5,516 nucleotides of DNA from Acidobacteriota bacterium (lineage in GTDB: Bacteria; Acidobacteriota; Blastocatellia; RBC074): positions 1 to 5,516 of the forward strand of contig JAGNMH010000431.1 of NCBI GenBank assembly GCA_017991275.1, given 5' to 3'. The translations under genes and the position numbers were made by a program. Position 1 is the stretch's first letter; each line of letters begins with the position of its first letter. Positions 1-5,516 of the stretch are shown piece after piece. The notes under the pieces are model-generated. The model worked only from the letters and a program-made list of their open reading frames with translations, had not been told where the DNA came from and searched no databases.

Positions 1-1257
1 ATCGTTGAAATCATCCTGTTTGAACGACAACGCCGCCAGCGCAGCCTTTGCCGCCACGCGTGGAACCAACCGCAAATACTTCATCGCCTGGACTGCGCGA
101 TAACGCGGATAACCGCCAAACAATTCATCTCCGCCCGCGCCGGACAAAGCCACGGTCACAGATTCGCGCGTGTACCGCGACAGCAGGTAAGTCAGAAAGA
201 ACGTAGTGTTGCCGAACGGCTGATCGAAATGTTCGATCAAATCCAGCATTTCTTCAGGGCGAGAAAGATCAATTGTCAGTTCGTGATGCTCGGTTGCAAA
301 CTTGTCGGCGACTCGCCGGGCTTCGACACGTTCGTCGTAATAAGTCATCTCCGGTTCGTCAAATAACACAGTGAAGGTTTTGACCTTCCGCGAATGCTTG
401 GCCATCAAGCCGACGATGATGTTGGAATCCACTCCGCCGGAAAGAAAAGCGCCCAGCGGCACATCTGCCACCATCTGCTTTTCAACCGAATCGCTCATCA
501 ACCGGTGAAGCTCCGACGACAACTCGCGTTCATCTGGTGCGGTACCGTACCGCGCGCGTGAGCAAGCGGTTTCTCGCCAGTCGTTGATTTTCCAATAACG
601 TTCCACCTTCGCAATGCGCCGTGCGCGCAGATCGTATTCCAACCAATGAGCAGGCGGCAGCGCCTGAATACCGCGAAAGATTGTTTGTGGCGCAGGCACG
701 TACAGAAACGAGAAAAAGTCGTGCGCTGATTGCCAATCAATTTCCGGCGAGTAAACGCCCGCCGCCAAAATGGCTTTGATTTCTGAACCGAACAGCAATT
801 GGCCGTTGACTTCGGCGTAATACAGCGGCTTGACGCCAAGATGGTCGCGCACCAAAAACAGCCGTTCGCACCGCGCGTCGTAGAGCGCAAAGGCAAACAT
901 GCCATTAAGCAGTTTGAAGCCTTCGACCCCGCGTTCTTCGTAAAGGTGCAACAAAACTTCGCTGTCGGTTTGCGAAGCGAATTGATGCTGTTGTGGATCA
1001 AGTCCGGCTTTCAATTCACGGTAGTTATAAATCTCTCCATTGAAGCTGATCCAAACCGTGCCATCTTCGTTACTCATTGGCTGGCGGCCTGACGGCGAAA
1101 GATCAATGACGCTCAGCCGCCGATGGCCAAGCGCCAGTTTGCGATTTGGAAAGATTTCAGCGCCGCCATCATCCGGCCCGCGATGCGTCAAACTCAGCGT
1201 CATTCGCTCAATGACATTTGGGTCAACATTGCCAACGATGCCGCAGATTCCGCACAT
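1..1257 (-). CDS. asnB: Glutamine-hydrolysing asparagine synthetase / amidotransferase, AsnB family (3' end cut by window edge)
   Basis: The reading frame opens at ATG 1257 and stays open to base 1, giving 419 residues. AsnB proteins usually have about 600-650, so roughly the last third is outside the window. The start is fixed because Cys2 must follow the initiator Met: it is the Ntn-type glutaminase nucleophile (MCGICGIVG). The glutaminase domain spans about residues 2-190, with HRGPDD (25-30), RRLSVIDLS (46-54) and FNGEIYNY (72-79). The ATP-pyrophosphatase synthetase domain begins near 245, with SGGVDS at 273-278 as the PP-loop that binds ATP. SGAGGDELFGGYPRY (371-385) follows. The family releases ammonia from glutamine and transfers it to an adenylated carboxylate, classically aspartate. 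Residue 373 is Ala where Asp is common. Residues about 230-241 look like an extra linker segment. It is the last visible gene of a glycosyltransferase operon, so amidation of a sugar acid or another glycan precursor is a possible alternative role. Confidence 0.95.
   Translation of the reverse strand, partial: MCGICGIVGNVDPNVIERMTLSLTHRGPDDGGAEIFPNRKLALGHRRLSVIDLSPSGRQPMSNEDGTVWISFNGEIYNYRELKAGLDPQQHQFASQTDSEVLLHLYEERGVEGFKLLNGMFAFALYDARCERLFLVRDHLGVKPLYYAEVNGQLLFGSEIKAILAAGVYSPEIDWQSAHDFFSFLYVPAPQTIFRGIQALPPAHWLEYDLRARRIAKVERYWKINDWRETACSRARYGTAPDERELSSELHRLMSDSVEKQMVADVPLGAFLSGGVDSNIIVGLMAKHSRKVKTFTVLFDEPEMTYYDERVEARRVADKFATEHHELTIDLSRPEEMLDLIEHFDQPFGNTTFFLTYLLSRYTRESVTVALSGAGGDELFGGYPRYRAVQAMKYLRLVPRVAAKAALAALSFKQDDFND
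535..570 (-). repeat. Possible short palindromic insert within the AsnB interdomain linker
   Basis: This stretch encodes AsnB residues 230-241 (TACSRARYGTAP), between the glutaminase and synthetase domains. It contains a perfect inverted repeat at 539-553, with arms GCGGTAC and GTACCGC around a single central base, next to a CG-alternating run (551-557). From the YW at 221-222 to the PP-loop Ser273 is about 50 residues, roughly 8-10 more than I expect for typical AsnB proteins. Both points fit a small repeat element inserted in frame at a tolerant site, as Rickettsia palindromic elements do. A simple natural linker variant is the alternative; no second copy is present in the window. Confidence 0.4.
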
Positions 1258-1262
1258 AATTA
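1255..1262 (-). other. TAA-TT-ATG junction coupling the GT2 and asnB genes
   Basis: Only two bases separate the GT2 stop (1262-1260) from the asnB ATG (1257-1255). The region where a ribosome-binding site would lie is filled by the 14-bp repeat and its AC-rich remnant, with no AGGAG-like sequence. Reinitiation by ribosomes terminating at the GT2 stop is the simplest way for asnB to be translated. Confidence 0.75.
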
Positions 1263-2168
1263 TTGGTTATCAGTGGTTGGTTGTCGGTGGTTGGTTGAAA
1301 GAGTTTGCTCGTAAATCTTCGCTGCAATCACTGCTTCGTGCATAGTCATCAAGGTGCAAAAAATCAGCCCGGCGCGTCCGTCCAAAAATCCGAGTTTGAT
1401 GAAGTACATCCAGACAAACCGCAGCAGCGGACGAAACGGCAACCGCGCCCATAGCCGTTTGATGAACCGTTTGCGCTCAATCGGCGAACCAAACAAAGAG
1501 GCATTAACGCTGCTTGCGCCCGATTCGCCCTCGGCCAAATTAGAGTAAACGCGAGCTTCCCAGTTCGAGTAACGGTTATGACGTTCTATGAAATGGTAGA
1601 TGCTTTTGAAATCTTCGTGCAGCAAATCGTGTTTTAGATACTCGGTTCGCCCGTTCACCAAAACGTGTTCATGAACTTCAACGTCACCGGCGTTTTCAAC
1701 ATCTTCGGCGTGCGGGCGCTCAAATCGTCCCAGCCGATGCTTGAACAGTCGCATGTTCCAGCTTGGATACCATCCGCAATGCTTGATCCAACGTCCAAGA
1801 AAAATCAGTCGCCGATTCAGGTAATAACCGTCAGCGCAATTGTTACTGTCCAACACTTCAGTAATTTCAGTTTGTAGCTCCGGCATTACTCGTTCGTCAG
1901 CATCGAGTAACAAAACCCATTCATTTTTGAACGCCAGATTCTGAAGCGCCCAATTTTTCTTTTTCGGGAAACCGCCAGTGTAATTAAACTGTGTAACTTT
2001 AGCTCCGAACTGTTCGGCAATTTCACAGGTTCTATCTGTGCTGTGCGAATCCACCAGCCAGATTTCATCCGCCCAGGTTACGCTTTCCAAGCAAGCAGCG
2101 ATGTTTCGCTCTTCGTTTTTAACCGGAACGACAACCGAAACTGGAAGTTTGCTGGATTGGAAAGTCAT
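1260..2168 (-). CDS. GT2 family glycosyltransferase, WaaE/KdtX-like
   Basis: The 302-residue protein starts at an ATG that overlaps the stop of the preceding glycosyltransferase gene (ATGA). It has the GT-A features of family 2: an N-terminal strand VSVVVPVKNEE (about 10-20), VDSHSTD (39-45) for nucleotide binding, and LLLDADE (86-92), whose DAD is the DxD-like metal and UDP-sugar site. GGFPKKKNWAL (65-74) and WYPSWNMRLF (133-142) also resemble the subgroup containing LPS-core beta-1,4-glucosyltransferase WaaE. The C-terminal part is basic (about 231-250) and then hydrophobic (251-285, including LGFLDGRAGL), which suggests peripheral or monotopic membrane association. Family knowledge supports transfer of a sugar from a nucleotide donor to a lipid-linked or core acceptor on the cytoplasmic face; donor and acceptor cannot be read from the sequence. 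The last 12 residues (291-302, Ser/Thr/Asn/Gln-rich) are encoded largely by a 14-bp tandem repeat and are probably not part of the fold. Confidence 0.93.
   Translation of the reverse strand: MTFQSSKLPVSVVVPVKNEERNIAACLESVTWADEIWLVDSHSTDRTCEIAEQFGAKVTQFNYTGGFPKKKNWALQNLAFKNEWVLLLDADERVMPELQTEITEVLDSNNCADGYYLNRRLIFLGRWIKHCGWYPSWNMRLFKHRLGRFERPHAEDVENAGDVEVHEHVLVNGRTEYLKHDLLHEDFKSIYHFIERHNRYSNWEARVYSNLAEGESGASSVNASLFGSPIERKRFIKRLWARLPFRPLLRFVWMYFIKLGFLDGRAGLIFCTLMTMHEAVIAAKIYEQTLSTNHRQPTTDNQ
1270..1297 (-). repeat. Two-copy 14-bp tandem repeat (STRR-like) at the GT2/asnB junction
   Basis: On the + strand, 1270-1283 (TCAGTGGTTGGTTG) and 1284-1297 (TCGGTGGTTGGTTG) are directly adjacent and differ at one base. 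A decayed third unit can be traced to about 1261-1269 (TATTGGTTA). In the reading direction the units contain the heptamer-like halves CAACCAA and CCACYGA. They encode GT2 residues 291-300 and end only 12 nt before the asnB ATG. They resemble the short tandemly repeated repetitive sequences known from cyanobacteria, which usually lie between genes. Whether this genome carries many copies is unknown. Confidence 0.75.
2165..2168 (-). other. ATGA stop-start overlap coupling the GT4 and GT2 genes
   Basis: The GT2 start codon (2168-2166) overlaps the TGA stop of the GT4 gene (2167-2165). The 20 nt before the ATG (GTAGCCGAACAACACAACCA) lack a purine-rich Shine-Dalgarno. Translation of GT2 therefore probably depends on ribosomes finishing the GT4 frame, which would keep the two enzymes in similar amounts. 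Confidence 0.85.
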
Positions 2169-3361
2169 TGGTTGTGTTGTTCGGCTACGCGAGAAATCAA
2201 CGCTGTTAGCTGGCGTACGTGTTCGCGCCAGGAAAATTCCCGGCTGCGCTGCAATCCACGCACGCTTAACTGGGCACTCAAATTGTTATCTGTCAGCACA
2301 CGAACACATTGTTCGGCAAGGTTCCGTTCGTCAAACACATCAAAGTAAATTGCAGCGTCTCCGCAAACTTCACGGTGAACAGGCAAATTCGCCGAAACAA
2401 TTGGCCTTCCAGAAGCCATGGCCTCCACCAGCGGATGCCCAAAGCTTTCAGAATAAGACGGACAAACAAACACATCGCAAAGTTTATAAAGCTGGTGCAA
2501 GTTACCGTAATCAACCGAACCCAACATCGCAATGTCGTCACGCACACCTAGCTGGTCAATCAACTCCGCCGCCGCTGTCGCGTCATAACCGCCATAAACC
2601 GCGCCGCGACGAATATCCGTCGTCAAAACCAATTGAACATCTTCGCCAGTTTGTTGTTTCAAACAAGCTTTGATCTTCGGCAAGGCACGAATCAGGGTTT
2701 CAAAGTTCCTGAAGTAATTGTAATGGCTGACGTATAACACCCGGCGACAACTTTCGCGCAGGCTCAATTTAGCAGTCAGCAAATCCGGCAACGGTTCTGG
2801 ATTCGCTGTAAAACCTTCAGCGTCGAAACCAAATCGAAGCGTTTCAATGCTTACCCGGTTCTTGCCATTGGCTCGAATGCGTTCAGCAAAAGCCGCCGTC
2901 GGAGTAACATTGATCGTAACTTGTTTAATTGATTTTCGCGCCAGCCAACCTTTGAAGCGGTAAGCAGCCAATTCGCTAAATAATTTACGCCGCTGCAAAT
3001 CACGTTCGAACTCTTCGGAAAAGAAAAGATCGTTTCGGTTGAAAAGGATTTGCGTAACCGGCGAAGCCAGTAACGCAAAATTGCCCAGCGATACCAGCAC
3101 ATTGACTCGTTCGGATTTTACCAACTGTCGCAGTCCAGTTTGTTCCCACCACATTCGTTTCAGCGCGCCGCGGATTGCCACAGTTTCGACCTTCATTCGC
3201 TCGTTCGATAGCGGGGCGAATTCACTCAACTGAGCTGGCGGCACAAGCGCCAGATAATTTTGCGCCGCGTCCGTGCGGCTAAGCAGCGGCAACACATTGC
3301 GCAGATATGTCACTCCACCTCCGGCAGTTGAAGCCAGTGCATTGAATAATACTTTAATCAC
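2165..3361 (-). CDS. GT4-type (GT-B fold) glycosyltransferase, Glycos_transf_1 domain
   Basis: This is a GT-B enzyme of about 398 residues. The C-terminal donor-binding domain is clear: VLYVSHYNYFRNFETLIRAL (208-227 from the GTG start) opens it, then CDVFVCPSYSESFGHPLVEA (295-314). The latter contains the E-x7-E signature (Glu305 and Glu313) that contacts the nucleotide-sugar. ASGRPIVSANLPVHREVCGD follows. The N-terminal domain has a glycine-rich loop, STAGGGVTYL (11-20), typical of family 4. The protein should act in the cytoplasm, adding a sugar with retention of configuration to a growing glycan; mannose or another hexose cannot be decided. No ATG is available at the 5' end. I prefer GTG 3361 because it gives MIKVLFNA, a usual family N-terminus, 12 nt after the upstream stop. 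TTG 3370 would add three residues and lie 3 nt after that stop. Neither has a clear Shine-Dalgarno. The 3' end overlaps the GT2 gene by 4 nt. Confidence 0.94.
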   Translation of the reverse strand: MIKVLFNALASTAGGGVTYLRNVLPLLSRTDAAQNYLALVPPAQLSEFAPLSNERMKVETVAIRGALKRMWWEQTGLRQLVKSERVNVLVSLGNFALLASPVTQILFNRNDLFFSEEFERDLQRRKLFSELAAYRFKGWLARKSIKQVTINVTPTAAFAERIRANGKNRVSIETLRFGFDAEGFTANPEPLPDLLTAKLSLRESCRRVLYVSHYNYFRNFETLIRALPKIKACLKQQTGEDVQLVLTTDIRRGAVYGGYDATAAAELIDQLGVRDDIAMLGSVDYGNLHQLYKLCDVFVCPSYSESFGHPLVEAMASGRPIVSANLPVHREVCGDAAIYFDVFDERNLAEQCVRVLTDNNLSAQLSVRGLQRSREFSWREHVRQLTALISRVAEQHNQ

Positions 3362-3373
3362 TTGTGGCAAAAA

Positions 3374-4972
3374 TCAGGGGATATTGGTTGGTGGAATTTG
3401 GTCAGGCTCGTTCACCCGAAACACAGTAATGGTTTCATCCTGGGAACGAAACCTGGTGACAACCGAGCAGCGTTTAAGTGAGAAATTACGAGCATCCATG
3501 ACTTCATTAACACGATTTCGCCAGGGATCTACGGCCAGCATTTGTTCAATAGGAAACTCCGGGTCAAGCATCCGGCGCAAATTTCCATAAGCTGCAATGT
3601 AACGCCATCCAAGTTTGCGTTGTTCAACTTCCCAACCCGTAGCTCCAGTTTCAGGGTAAAGACTGGCTTCTATTTCACGAAAAGGCAGATAAGGTTCGTG
3701 GGTAAAGTCTCTGTCCCAAAATGCAAACCACAAGCCTGCACTGGCAAACACTGGTTCATAGGCGGGAATCGTCATGCGCAAATCAGGTAACCATGAGTTC
3801 ATAGGCTTTTCCTGGCTGGCTTTCCAATGCCATAACCCAAGATTAAAAAGGTACGCCATAATCACCAATGCTACTGCTCCGCGCGCCAACCATTTCCATT
3901 CGATTAACTCAATGGCCCTGGCCATCCACAACGCAAATAACGGCCAGGCAAATATCAAATACCAACCGAACGAGTTACTCATCAAGGCGGCTGCTATCAA
4001 AAAGAACAATACCCAGGTTCCGACAACCGCCCTACAGGCTCGCTCGCCTCGCCACAGCAATAAAACAGAACTCGTAAGTATGCATAATCCTTCCGGCAAA
4101 TGACGATGGCCACGAGCATTCCAAAACCAGTTCAAATAACGCTGCAACTCGACAACAAGAGAGCCAAACAGGCCGTGATCTAAAATTTTTATGCCGTGGG
4201 TCGCCAAACCATGAACCGAGCTTTGGCGGCGGAACCCCGTGGGGTCCGGCCAATAATGGGTGGCCAGCCAGTACACAATTCCAATCACTCCGCCTGATCC
4301 ATACGCGACTGTACATTTCAACAACAGTTTCCAATCAGGCCGACGTAACAATACCCAAAAGGCCAAAGGCAACGGAGCCAACAGAAAGCCATTAGGGTGA
4401 ACATCCCCACTAAAGCCCATAACCAGGCCGGAAAGAAACAACCGCCAGAGTGGTTTTTCGACTGAAGCTGAAGCCACCAACCACAACGCAATAAGTAAAA
4501 ATAGCGTCACCATCAAATCCGGTCTGGCTGAGTGCGAAGCAGCAAAGAAGACTCCAGATAGGCTGAGTAACAAAGCAGCCACCAAACCGGTTTTCGCATT
4601 CCACAATTCACGCCCAAGCAAAAAAACGAAAACCAGACAGGCCACTCCGGTAAATAACGACGGCAACAAAGCAGCGACAAGGCCAACCCCAAAAAACCTC
4701 AGGAAAACACCTTGTAAGGCAGAACCAATATGCCCAAGGACGAAAATGTTGTTCCCCATACCGGCCACTTCTTTATATCCGGAAACACCTGGTTTGCCTG
4801 TCTGCCAAATCTGATAACCTGCTGCGGCATAAGCCCCGTCGTCATCGGTTGGATAAGAAGGTATGCGGCCAATCGCATAAGCCTGATAAGCAATCACCAG
4901 TCCAATCGCAATGGTCAATAAATAGAATTTTTTATCTAGTTTTATAGAAATGTAGTTCATTGCAGTCGCCAT
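3374..4972 (-). CDS. Multi-pass GT-C glycosyltransferase, PMT/ArnT-like (GT39/GT83 type)
   Basis: This 532-residue integral membrane protein has about ten hydrophobic segments, around 16-34, 96-119, 126-146, 151-170, 176-209 (probably two), 218-238, 293-306, 316-331, 334-351 and 363-381. A soluble C-terminal domain of about 150 residues follows. The first extracytoplasmic loop carries an acidic cluster, PTDDDGAY (41-48), at the position of the catalytic Asp/Glu of GT-C enzymes that use polyprenyl-phosphate sugars. HSARPDLMVTLFLLIALW (147-164) and GDVHPNGFLLAP (189-200) are typical of the PMT_2/RgtA-D-like group. Its likely role is transfer of a sugar from a polyprenyl-phosphate donor to a glycan, lipid or protein on the periplasmic side. 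It begins 4 nt after the stop of the ligase-like gene. ATG 4972 is chosen, with a weak GGTG about 14 nt upstream. ATG 4960, four codons in, is an alternative without a better ribosome site. The acceptor is unknown. Confidence 0.92.
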   Translation of the reverse strand: MATAMNYISIKLDKKFYLLTIAIGLVIAYQAYAIGRIPSYPTDDDGAYAAAGYQIWQTGKPGVSGYKEVAGMGNNIFVLGHIGSALQGVFLRFFGVGLVAALLPSLFTGVACLVFVFLLGRELWNAKTGLVAALLLSLSGVFFAASHSARPDLMVTLFLLIALWLVASASVEKPLWRLFLSGLVMGFSGDVHPNGFLLAPLPLAFWVLLRRPDWKLLLKCTVAYGSGGVIGIVYWLATHYWPDPTGFRRQSSVHGLATHGIKILDHGLFGSLVVELQRYLNWFWNARGHRHLPEGLCILTSSVLLLWRGERACRAVVGTWVLFFLIAAALMSNSFGWYLIFAWPLFALWMARAIELIEWKWLARGAVALVIMAYLFNLGLWHWKASQEKPMNSWLPDLRMTIPAYEPVFASAGLWFAFWDRDFTHEPYLPFREIEASLYPETGATGWEVEQRKLGWRYIAAYGNLRRMLDPEFPIEQMLAVDPWRNRVNEVMDARNFSLKRCSVVTRFRSQDETITVFRVNEPDQIPPTNIP

Positions 4973-4976
4973 TGAA

Positions 4977-5516
4977 TCAGTTCTGCACCTGCTGAGGGTA
5001 CGGGCTTCCGAACCTGGAAACGCCTACAACATCGTCGGACTGCCCCTTGACCCGCAATCCTAAGGGGCTCCACGTCCAACGAGCCACCACGCCGGCGACA
5101 GGCACCCAGTACATCAATGAGGTCAGGTTGCCGACTGAAAACATCCAGCTTTCAAAAAATGCATTGGCTGACCCGGCGGCGACCACCGCAATGAAAACCG
5201 CGTTGATGTTTCGCTCAAGGTAACTTCCCTTATGCCGTATTAGCAAAACACTTTTTACTGCTACCCCGTAAAGTAACAATAGCAACAATATCAACCCCGG
5301 CAACCCCAAGTCCCCAAAAATTTCCAGGTAACTATTGTGAAGTGAGCGACCCGCTTCCTCGTCGCGAGTAAACGGAAATACCAGCAAATGAGAAGCTGCA
5401 AAACCATACCCTGTCAATTTTTGTTTCCAAAATAATGGCCAGACGCCAGACCACATCTTAAACCGTTCCTCTTCCGCCATTTGCGAGGTAAAATCTGTTA
5501 CCTGCATTGATTTATC
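4977..5516 (-). CDS. O-antigen ligase / Wzy-type polymerase, C-terminal part (5' end cut by window edge)
   Basis: The frame is open from the right edge to TGA 4977-4979, giving 179 visible residues. Met codon 5505-5507 is internal, since codons for Asp-Lys-Ser precede it without a stop. Full-length members have about 400-600 residues, so this is the C-terminal part. It matches the Wzy_C/WaaL domain: RFKMWSGVWPLF (19-30 of the fragment), LTGYGFAASH (34-43) and SLHNSYLEIFGDLGLPGL (58-75), in a large periplasmic loop followed by membrane segments near 73-93, 105-120 and 131-146. Arg19 and His60 are plausible counterparts of the Arg and His needed in WaaL-type ligases (inference from the motif context). 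The family joins undecaprenyl-diphosphate-linked glycan to lipid A-core or polymerises repeat units; the two activities share this domain and cannot be separated here. The last 30 residues form a polar tail with no membrane segment. Confidence 0.9.
   Translation of the reverse strand, partial: DKSMQVTDFTSQMAEEERFKMWSGVWPLFWKQKLTGYGFAASHLLVFPFTRDEEAGRSLHNSYLEIFGDLGLPGLILLLLLLYGVAVKSVLLIRHKGSYLERNINAVFIAVVAAGSANAFFESWMFSVGNLTSLMYWVPVAGVVARWTWSPLGLRVKGQSDDVVGVSRFGSPYPQQVQN

Noticed and set aside
498..1001. Minus-strand open frame of 167 codons in another frame
   Set aside because: It overlaps the asnB frame, which has clear catalytic motifs; the alternative translation is Cys/Arg-rich and unlike any family.
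1258..1300. Intergenic promoter or terminator between GT2 and asnB
   Set aside because: There are only two non-coding bases, no stem-loop with a T-run, and no -10/-35 pair that I can support; the region is repeat-derived coding sequence.
2038..2673. Long open frame on the + strand (211 codons)
   Set aside because: It lies wholly opposite the GT2 and GT4 genes, its translation is rich in Arg/Ser/Gln/Pro with no domain, and it spans the junction of two well-supported genes.
4231..4247. GC-rich inverted repeat (ACCCC-GT-GGGGT) as a terminator or regulatory hairpin
   Set aside because: It is inside the GT-C coding region, where it encodes a normal-looking loop (DPTGFRR), and has no T-run; probably chance.
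5505..5507. ATG as the true start of the ligase-like gene
   Set aside because: The frame continues open to the window edge, and the fragment lacks the N-terminal membrane segments of the family, so this is an internal Met.
1..5516. tRNA, rRNA, CRISPR, transposase, phage or defence genes
   Set aside because: The window is filled by five coding genes of recognisable families; no cloverleaf, spacer-repeat pattern, terminal inverted repeats or relevant protein motifs were seen.

Overview
All five genes in this window are on the minus strand, packed head to tail with almost no spacing. In transcription order (right to left) they are: the C-terminal part of an O-antigen ligase/polymerase-like membrane protein (cut by the right edge), a multi-pass GT-C mannosyltransferase-like protein, a GT4-type glycosyltransferase, a WaaE/KdtX-like GT2 glycosyltransferase, and an AsnB-type glutamine-dependent amidotransferase (cut by the left edge). 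The junctions are a 4-nt gap, a 3- or 12-nt gap depending on the start chosen, a 4-nt ATGA overlap, and a 2-nt gap. This is best read as the interior of one operon. No promoter, terminator, RNA gene, CRISPR array or mobile-element gene is visible, and no intergenic stretch exceeds about 15 bases.

Together the genes look like part of a surface-polysaccharide locus (lipopolysaccharide or exopolysaccharide). The two cytoplasmic glycosyltransferases would extend a glycan from nucleotide sugars. The GT-C enzyme would add a residue from a lipid-phosphate sugar on the periplasmic side. The Wzy/WaaL-type protein would polymerise the glycan or transfer it to its acceptor. The amidotransferase may amidate a sugar or supply an amidated precursor, but it could also be an ordinary asparagine synthetase.

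The gene content suggests a diderm (Gram-negative-type) bacterium of intermediate GC. The absence of clear Shine-Dalgarno sequences and the STRR-like short tandem repeat at one gene junction point away from enterobacteria. A lineage such as Acidobacteriota is possible, but that is a weak guess and the window alone cannot settle it.

The most unusual features are two small repeat-like sequences inside coding DNA. One is a 14-bp tandem repeat that encodes the last residues of the GT2 protein and occupies the ribosome-binding region of the amidotransferase gene. The other is a short segment with a perfect palindrome in the linker between the two AsnB domains, which looks like an in-frame insertion. 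I found no convincing previously undescribed system.
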